Shown one piece after another: positions 8,082-12,027 of a stretch of DNA of 12,027 nt; positions within the stretch are counted from its first letter, which is position 1; every line of letters starts with the position of its first letter. Under the pieces are notes generated by a model. That model saw only the letters and a program-made list of their open reading frames with translations. It had not been told where the DNA came from and searched no databases. Origin of the DNA: Verrucomicrobiota bacterium (GTDB taxonomy: Bacteria; Verrucomicrobiota; Verrucomicrobiia; Chthoniobacterales; UBA10450). The DNA is taken from contig QHMQ01000105.1 in NCBI GenBank assembly GCA_003217835.1, positions 1-12,027 on the forward strand, read 5' to 3'. Position numbers and translations under genes: made by a program.

Positions 8082-9269
8082 ATGGGTTCACAATTAACTC
8101 AGCGCGGCTCCATCGATGCGGAATCCGAAATGTCGCCGCAAGAGCCGCCACCGTGGATCATTCGTTCGGCAGCGTGGGTATTAGTGGGAGCGTTTCTTTT
8201 TGCATTACTCATTGCAATTGTAATGCGATTGCCGGAAACGGTGCACTGCCAGTTCGTACTAATACCCGCTACGGGCGCGGATCCGATCCAATCGCCCCAT
8301 CAAGCGATAATTAGTCGTGTTGGTGTCGAAGAAGGCCAAACCGTAAAAGCGGGCGAAGAATTGTTTGTCTTGCGCTCCGAGGAGATCCGCGGCTGGGACA
8401 CGCAATTCCGGACGCTCACTGAAGACTTGCGCAGTAAGGAAGAAAGCCTTGCTCGATCCGAAACGGCTTATGCCGCGCAGGCGCAGATTAAGAACGCGGA
8501 GATTGAGCAGGCAAAAAGTGAAGTAAAGTTTCGGCAAAATCATAGAGAAGCCAGCCAGGATCTTGTCGCGCGCATGCAGAAACTGGCAACCCAGGGAGGC
8601 GTCTCGCAAGTCGATCTAGTTAAACTCAAGCTCGATCTTGCCGGATCGGAAAAAGATTTCAGCGTGGCGCAGCGGACATTGCAGCAGGTGAATCTCGATC
8701 GTGAGCGAATGGAAACGGAGCACGCGCGCCAACGTGCGGAGCAGCAATCTGAAATCGAAAAGTTAAAGATGCGCATTGGAGCTCTAAAGACCGACCTCGA
8801 AAACGCTCAGCAAAACTTGCTGACGGTTCGCAGTCCATATGAAGGCGTCATCATTTCGATGGAGCAGCGGACCGTCGGCAGCGTAGTTCAGCAGGGCCAG
8901 ATGCTTTGCCAGCTCGCTCCTAAGGACGCGAAAACGCGTGCCCGAATGACCCTGAACGAGGCCGGTCTTCCAAGGCTCGCCGTCGCTCAGCGTGTACGCT
9001 ACTTTTTCCAAGCATTCCCTTATCAGCGCTACGGCGCGGTAACGGGGAAACTCGACTGGATCAGTCCCTCAGCTATCACGGCCAGTGACGGCTCGCATTT
9101 CGTCGCGCTAGGCTCACTAGATCGTTCTGTGATTTCCCCCCGACCAGGGCAAGTTTTGCCTCTACGTGTGGGAATGAAAGGAGAAGCGCACATCATCGTT
9201 GGCGGACGGACATTGATCGAATATGCGTTCGAACCAATTCGGCAGTTGCGTGAAAGCGTGAGGCAATAA
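8082..9269 (+). CDS. HlyD-type membrane-fusion (periplasmic adaptor) protein
   Basis: 395 residues. A short cytoplasmic tail is followed by one membrane helix at about 26-49 (WVLVGAFLFALLIAIVM). The first lipoyl half-motif is at about 70-100 (SPHQAIISRVGVEEGQTVKAGEELFVL), followed by a long charged coiled coil at about 105-245. The second lipoyl half is at about 250-280 (VRSPYEGVIISM, GSVVQQGQML), then a beta-barrel and C-terminal part containing AFPYQRYGAVTGKL, a segment typical of adaptors of bacteriocin/peptide exporters. It would bridge the ABC transporter to an outer-membrane channel, which is not encoded here and may be TolC-like elsewhere. It begins 12 bases after the transporter stop, with no visible Shine-Dalgarno site. 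It supports a diderm cell envelope. Confidence 0.93.
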   Translation: MGSQLTQRGSIDAESEMSPQEPPPWIIRSAAWVLVGAFLFALLIAIVMRLPETVHCQFVLIPATGADPIQSPHQAIISRVGVEEGQTVKAGEELFVLRSEEIRGWDTQFRTLTEDLRSKEESLARSETAYAAQAQIKNAEIEQAKSEVKFRQNHREASQDLVARMQKLATQGGVSQVDLVKLKLDLAGSEKDFSVAQRTLQQVNLDRERMETEHARQRAEQQSEIEKLKMRIGALKTDLENAQQNLLTVRSPYEGVIISMEQRTVGSVVQQGQMLCQLAPKDAKTRARMTLNEAGLPRLAVAQRVRYFFQAFPYQRYGAVTGKLDWISPSAITASDGSHFVALGSLDRSVISPRPGQVLPLRVGMKGEAHIIVGGRTLIEYAFEPIRQLRESVRQ

Positions 9270-9285
9270 ATCCCTCGGACCAGCG

Positions 9286-10287
9286 ATGCAAAAGCCGCTC
9301 TCCAGATTGAGAATCGAGGACCTGACCACAAGCAATGAGGCCATGGCGCGTTGCCTGCAACTGGCAGCGCTAGCTGCAAAAACGGACGTACCGGTTGTTC
9401 TCCTTGGCGAGACGGGCACTGGCAAAACCTTGCTCGCGCATGCGATTCACAATTCGTCGGCGCGAGCAGGTCAACCATTCATCGCGTTTAATGCGTCGGC
9501 GATCAGCGACACGTTGCTCGAAAGTCAACTATTTGGCCATGAGCGTGGCGCATTCACAGGTGCGCAACAAAGCGTCAAAGGAAAATTCGAATTGGCCGAC
9601 GGTGGCACGCTTTTTTTGGACGAAATCTCGGAGATGAGTCCACTTGCCCAGGTAAAAATCTTGCGCGTGCTGGAGTACGGCGAATTTGAGCGTCTCGGTT
9701 CCGAACGAATGCTCAGCTCTAACGCGCGAATCATCTGCGCCTCAAACTGTTCGCTACGCGACCGGGTGCGCCAGGGGAAATTTCGCGAGGATCTTTACCA
9801 GCGACTAAACGGCCTGACTCTACTCATCCCGCCGCTCCGGGAAAGGCTGGAGGAGCTGCCGGTATTAATCGCCGCAGAGCTGAAAGCAGCTGGATTGAAA
9901 GAAGGGAAAAACATCACCGCGATTCATCCCGAAGCGATGGCGAAGTTGCTTCATCATAAGTGGCGGGGAAACCTTCGCGAGTTAAGTCATACGGTCCGCG
10001 CCATGACTTTGTTTTGTAATGGCTCAGTCATTCTTCCCGAGCATGTCATTTTTCCACCCGATCTCGAATCCGATCAGTCTTCTCGAACGAGTGAACGACC
10101 TGATGCTGTTGCGCTCTCGAATAACAACAAAGAGCCGGGCACCGATCTTTCGCTGGCAAATGCCGTGAAAAGGCACGTCCGATTTATTTACGAGCAAGCA
10201 GGTCGCAATCAGCGGCGCGCGGCGAAGTTGCTCGACATTTCTCGCGCAACTCTTGCACGTCATCTCCGCAACGTGGCACAAAAGTAA
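9286..10287 (+). CDS. Sigma-54-dependent transcriptional activator without a sensory domain
   Basis: 333 residues, last gene of the export operon, 16 bases after the adaptor gene. The protein begins directly with the AAA+ domain: Walker A GETGTGKT (41-48), the sigma-54 contact loop GAFTGA (88-93), Walker B GTLFLDE (107-113), the arginine-finger region FREDLYQRLN (166-175) and sensor II WRGNLREL (226-233). A Fis-type helix-turn-helix closes it (about 306-329, RRAAKLLDISRATLARHLR). There is no receiver, GAF or PAS domain, as in PspF. PspF-type activators are constitutively competent unless a partner protein restrains them; no such partner is recognisable here. The most likely target is the -24/-12 promoter at 10356-10371, immediately downstream. 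Confidence 0.93.
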   Translation: MQKPLSRLRIEDLTTSNEAMARCLQLAALAAKTDVPVVLLGETGTGKTLLAHAIHNSSARAGQPFIAFNASAISDTLLESQLFGHERGAFTGAQQSVKGKFELADGGTLFLDEISEMSPLAQVKILRVLEYGEFERLGSERMLSSNARIICASNCSLRDRVRQGKFREDLYQRLNGLTLLIPPLRERLEELPVLIAAELKAAGLKEGKNITAIHPEAMAKLLHHKWRGNLRELSHTVRAMTLFCNGSVILPEHVIFPPDLESDQSSRTSERPDAVALSNNNKEPGTDLSLANAVKRHVRFIYEQAGRNQRRAAKLLDISRATLARHLRNVAQK

Positions 10288-10305
10288 AGCATGACTGGCC
10301 AAAAA

Positions 10306-10325
10306 ATAAGCACGTGCGGCCTTAT
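10306..10325. promoter_or_regulatory. Dyad, possible activator binding site (UAS)
   Basis: ATAAG-N2-CG-N2-CG-N2-CTTAT is a 20-base imperfect dyad centred near 10315.5, about 66 bases upstream of the predicted sigma-54 start site. It contains the smaller perfect palindrome GCACGTGC (10310-10317). Fis-type activators bind such upstream dyads and loop to the polymerase. Only one copy is visible, so the assignment is tentative. Confidence 0.35.
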
Positions 10326-10355
10326 AATGGGGTCAGATATTTCATCTGCTAGTAA

Positions 10356-10371
10356 CGGCAACCTTCTTGCT
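10356..10371 (+). promoter_or_regulatory. Sigma-54 (-24/-12) promoter of the peptide genes
   Basis: The sequence CGGCAAC-N4-TTGCT has the invariant GG (10357-10358) and GC (10369-10370) separated by exactly 10 bases. It matches the TGGCACG-N4-TTGC[AT] consensus except at three positions of the -24 element. Transcription would start near 10382, leaving a leader of about 104 bases before the first peptide gene. It directly follows a gene for a sigma-54 activator, which makes the match more meaningful than sequence alone. Confidence 0.6.
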
Positions 10372-10445
10372 TTTCAAAAGAAGCGCTGCGTAACTGCCTA
10401 TCGTTAAACGACAAATGAAGCGATTATCCTGATTCCATTAAGATT

Positions 10446-10474
10446 TTGCCAGACTTGGCATAGATGCTGATAAT
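10446..10474 (+). promoter_or_regulatory. Alternative sigma-70-like promoter close to the first peptide start
   Basis: TTGCCA (10446-10451) and GATAAT (10469-10474) are each one base from the -35 and -10 consensus, with an ideal 17-base spacer. The start site would fall near 10481, leaving only about five bases before the GTG at 10486. The transcript would be almost leaderless, without the AAGAGA upstream of the GTG. It may be a second promoter or a chance match. Confidence 0.35.
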
Positions 10475-10485
10475 AAGAGACCAAA

Positions 10486-10671
10486 GTGAGTGCACCGAAG
10501 AACAAAAAAAATGCGCCCGCCGGAGAGTCAGGAAATCAAAGGCCTAAGCGCAGGAAAGAGAAATTGATTCGTCTGGATGACCTGATTCCAAAACAGGACG
10601 TTACAGGCGGGCATTCAGTGCTGTTCGGTGCCACTGACACAACAGAAACAACAGAAACAACAGAAAACTGA
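10486..10671 (+). CDS. Putative GG-leader precursor peptide 1 (TTE-repeat core)
   Basis: 61 residues from a GTG start; a stop codon at 10474 and the absence of other starts fix it, and AAGAGA lies 5 bases upstream. Residues 5-29 are strongly basic (PKRRKEK). Residues 28-42 form the motif IRLDDLIPKQDVTGG, shared in pattern with the next gene. Cleavage after G42 by the C39 peptidase of the 4956-8069 transporter would release a 19-residue acidic, Thr-rich core, HSVLFGATDTTETTETTEN. The core is encoded by three perfect 9-base repeats (10639-10665). It has no cysteine and a single serine (S44), so lanthionine or disulfide chemistry is unlikely. Alternating Thr and Glu would be compatible with ester cross-links, but no ATP-grasp enzyme is visible. 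Cargo status is inferred from position, leader pattern and shared architecture with the neighbouring peptide. Confidence 0.72.
   Translation: MSAPKNKKNAPAGESGNQRPKRRKEKLIRLDDLIPKQDVTGGHSVLFGATDTTETTETTEN
10639..10665 (+). repeat. Three perfect tandem 9-base repeats in peptide gene 1
   Basis: The unit ACAACAGAA occurs three times head to tail and in frame, encoding Thr-Thr-Glu each time; one Asn codon and the stop follow. Identity at every wobble position points to recent expansion by slippage or unequal exchange. Confidence 0.95.
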
Positions 10672-10679
10672 AAGGTAAT

Positions 10680-10814
10680 ATGCAAGACAAAACAAAGAAA
10701 CAAAAGAAAGCCAAAAAAGAGATCAAAGTTCATGACCTCAAGCCAGCAAAAGACGCCAAAGGAGGCGGCTACCACGGTCACAACACCGGTAACACTGGCA
10801 ACATTGGCACCTAG
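10680..10814 (+). CDS. Putative GG-leader precursor peptide 2 (NTG-repeat core)
   Basis: 44 residues, starting 8 bases after the stop of peptide 1, with AAAGG 4-5 bases upstream of the ATG. A quarter of the residues are lysine, nearly all before the cleavage site. Residues 15-29 read IKVHDLKPAKDAKGG and line up with peptide 1 at I, [LV], D-L, P, D and G-G. Cleavage after G29 would free a 15-residue core, GYHGHNTGNTGNIGT, made of an HxH-type start and three N-[TI]-G units (10782-10808). There is no cysteine or serine. Lys codons are mostly AAA, giving an A-rich gene unlike its GC-richer neighbours. It is too short for usual gene callers but has a start, ribosome site, conserved motif and a terminator behind it. 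Confidence 0.72.
   Translation: MQDKTKKQKKAKKEIKVHDLKPAKDAKGGGYHGHNTGNTGNIGT
10782..10808 (+). repeat. Three imperfect tandem 9-base repeats in peptide gene 2
   Basis: Three in-frame units of the form AAC-A[CT][CT]-GG[CT] encode NTG, NTG and NIG, followed by one Thr codon and the stop. The unit length and copy number are the same as in peptide gene 1, but the units have diverged at wobble positions and in one Thr/Ile codon. Confidence 0.8.
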
Positions 10815-10826
10815 TTAGGTTAAAGA

Positions 10827-10863
10827 GCCGCACCGTGGTTCGATCCCGCTGTGCGGTCTTTTT
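10827..10863 (+). terminator. Rho-independent terminator of the peptide operon, tRNA-minihelix-like
   Basis: A 7-bp outer stem (10827-10833 with 10851-10857, one G-U pair) encloses an inner 4-bp stem with the 7-base loop TTCGATC (10839-10845). A five-T run follows at 10859-10863. It lies 12 bases after the stop of peptide 2, between convergent transcription units, which suits a terminator. The outer 7 bp plus inner stem and loop mimic a tRNA acceptor stem stacked on a T-arm, with the D and anticodon arms missing. Confidence 0.75.
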
Positions 10864-10899
10864 ATGTACACCGTCCGGTAAAACTGCAGGAACAGTTGT

Positions 10900-11213
10900 T
10901 TAATCGAAAGAGGCAAGCTGCGGAGTCATGCCAAAACAGGTGCGCAATTCGCCGGCGGACGAAATTGTTTGAATGCCTTCCTTATCTTCAAAAGCTTCAT
11001 AAGCGCGCTGTTCGTGATGATCGGTCAGGCCCCAGCACGGTTCCCATACCAGGCGAGAAAACTGGTCCATTCCATTCGCCGGCTTCGCTTATTCTCGCAA
11101 GACTGATCAGGTCCGCCCAGCCGCGAGACGATGATTCGGAGCCCGTTCTCCTCGTCGGTCAAAATGTCGAGGGGTCGATTCTCCTGCTTATCTTCGCAAT
11201 GCGAAGACTTCAT
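10900..11213 (-). pseudogene. Aldose-1-epimerase-like gene with a large internal deletion
   Basis: Two short minus-strand frames look like the two ends of one protein. The first (start 11213, stop 11025) begins with LDILTDEENGLRIIVSRLGG, like the first strands of the aldose-1-epimerase/mutarotase family. The second, in another frame, covers 11070-10900 and contains LVWEPCWGLTDHH and AYEAFEDKEGIQTI before its stop. This resembles the C-terminal part of the same family. The frames overlap around 11025-11070. An intact member would be near 290 residues, so roughly 190 residues have been lost together with the frame. It starts 6 bases after the glutamate dehydrogenase stop and was probably cotranscribed with it. 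The family assignment is from motif memory and is moderate; that no intact gene is present is clear. Confidence 0.5.
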
Positions 11214-11219
11214 CGCGAC

Positions 11220-12027
11220 TCATGGAAACAAGCCGCGCGTCTTTTTGGCTTTGAGAACGCGCTCGACGCCGATGGCCATGGCCGCGGTACGATGAGAAAT
11301 CTTGTGTTCCTTCGCGCGTCTGATTACTTGCGAAAAAGAATGCTCGAGGATGCGGAAGAGCTTATCAGTCACTTCCATTTCGCTCCAAAGAAAACTCTGC
11401 AGACCTTGCACCCATTCGAAATAGGAGACAATTACGCCGCCGGCATTGCAAAGAATGTCCGGAATCACAAAGATCTCGTCCCAGCGCTGCTCGAGAATCA
11501 AATCTGCTTCCGGTGTCGTCGGACCATTGGCCGCTTCAGCAAGAATCCTACATTGCAATTTCCCAGCATTCTTCCCTGTAATCACGCGATCGACCGCCGC
11601 CGGAACGAGCACGTCGCATTTCATTGTGAGCAACTCGTTTGGGTCGACGTGATCGTCTTGGGCGAACGCTCTCAAGTGCCTTTTTTTTAGAATGTGCTGC
11701 TCGGCGGCTTTAACATCGATTCCTTTGGGATTGTAGACTGCGGCATGCGCGTCGCTGATCCCGACGACTTTGACGCCGCTTTTCAGCGCAAGAGACAAAG
11801 CCGCGACCGATCCGACATTGCCAAAGCCTTGGACAATGGCCGTGCATTTCTCCGGGTCTATTTTCAGCACGTTCATGGCGCGTTCAATCAAGTAAACCAC
11901 GCCGCGGCCAGTGGCTTCGCGCCGGCCTTCGGTGCCGCCGATGGCGACCGGTTTGCCGGTGACAATTTCACTCACCGCGTACCCCTGATAAACTGAATAA
12001 GTATCCATGAACCACGCCATGATCTGT
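11220..12027 (-). CDS. Glu/Leu/Phe/Val dehydrogenase, probably glutamate dehydrogenase (5' part missing)
   Basis: The C-terminal 268 residues of a protein whose start lies beyond base 12027; the family is usually near 420 residues. The reaction is reversible oxidative deamination of an amino acid, for this subtype most likely glutamate to 2-oxoglutarate with NAD(P). The visible part begins QIMAWFMDTYS, then GGTEGRREATGRGV, the junction into the nucleotide-binding domain. The dinucleotide-binding loop is VQGFGNVGS, followed by CDVLVPAAVDRVIT, EAANGPTTPEAD, IPDILCNAGGVIVSYFEW and a helical C-terminus ending in GLFP. The catalytic lysine region lies outside the window, and cofactor preference is not decided here. 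A broken epimerase-like gene follows after 6 bases. The long plus-strand open frame across this gene is a shadow. Confidence 0.93.
   Translation of the reverse strand, partial: QIMAWFMDTYSVYQGYAVSEIVTGKPVAIGGTEGRREATGRGVVYLIERAMNVLKIDPEKCTAIVQGFGNVGSVAALSLALKSGVKVVGISDAHAAVYNPKGIDVKAAEQHILKKRHLRAFAQDDHVDPNELLTMKCDVLVPAAVDRVITGKNAGKLQCRILAEAANGPTTPEADLILEQRWDEIFVIPDILCNAGGVIVSYFEWVQGLQSFLWSEMEVTDKLFRILEHSFSQVIRRAKEHKISHRTAAMAIGVERVLKAKKTRGLFP

Noticed and set aside
10291..10407. 38-codon frame (MTGQKISTCGLIMG...) between activator and peptides, considered as a third precursor
   Set aside because: No D-L-x-P motif, no GG near the end, no ribosome site, and it overlaps the sigma-54 promoter.
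10457..10467. TTGGCATAGATGCTG as a second -24/-12 promoter
   Set aside because: GG and GC are only 7 bases apart instead of 10.
10486..10814. Lanthipeptide or sactipeptide precursors
   Set aside because: Neither peptide has cysteine, and no cyclase, dehydratase or radical-SAM gene is in the window.
10315..10850. Attachment-site direct repeats around the cassette, prompted by the tRNA-like hairpin
   Set aside because: I could not find a second copy of the T-arm-like sequence near 3321-3870, and there is no integrase.
10851..11690. 279-codon plus-strand open frame
   Set aside because: It lies antisense to the glutamate dehydrogenase and epimerase-like sequences and has no domain signature; a shadow frame.

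Overview
The window reads as a chromosomal piece of a moderately GC-rich, Gram-negative-type bacterium. I would guess a soil Verrucomicrobiota (Chthoniobacterales-like) or a relative, because most start codons lack a clear Shine-Dalgarno sequence, because of the HAMP-array signalling kinase, and because fumarylacetoacetase sits next to a conserved unknown protein. That placement is an inference; no rRNA or marker gene is present.

Left part (1-3320, all on the minus strand): the start of a soluble multi-HAMP sensor kinase (1-699, running off the window), a gene-free stretch (700-1082), fumarylacetoacetase (1083-2336, last step of tyrosine/homogentisate breakdown) and, just upstream of it, an uncharacterised 306-residue protein (2400-3320). 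From 3321 to 3870 there is no intact gene, only debris. It includes a short inverted scrap resembling fahA and a diverged second copy of the beginning of the 306-residue gene.

Centre (3871-10814, plus strand): a compact peptide-export cassette. It encodes a cytoplasmic SurA/PpiC-like protein (3871-4959), then, with a 4-base overlap, a 1037-residue peptidase-containing ABC transporter carrying two cyclic-nucleotide-binding domains at its N-terminus (4956-8069). A HlyD-type membrane-fusion protein (8082-9269) and a stand-alone sigma-54 activator with no sensory domain (9286-10287) follow. After a 198-base regulatory gap come two tandem tiny genes, 10486-10671 (61 aa) and 10680-10814 (44 aa). 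Both peptides are basic at the N-terminus, share a leader motif I-x-[LV]-x-D-L-x-P-x-x-D-x-x-G-G, and end in three tandem three-residue units (TTE x3; NTG-NTG-NIG). They are the likely cargo: the transporter's C39 peptidase would cut after GG while exporting the core. The gap holds a good -24/-12 (sigma-54) promoter match with a dyad upstream, fitting control by the neighbouring activator. A hairpin and T-run, shaped like a tRNA acceptor/T-arm minihelix, closes the peptide operon.

Right part (minus strand): an aldose-1-epimerase-like pseudogene with a large internal deletion (10900-11213), directly downstream of a glutamate dehydrogenase gene (11220-12027, 5' end outside the window). The cassette therefore has gene debris on both sides, which suggests insertion or rearrangement. 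No RiPP-modifying enzyme is visible, neither peptide contains cysteine, and the mature product cannot be named from sequence.
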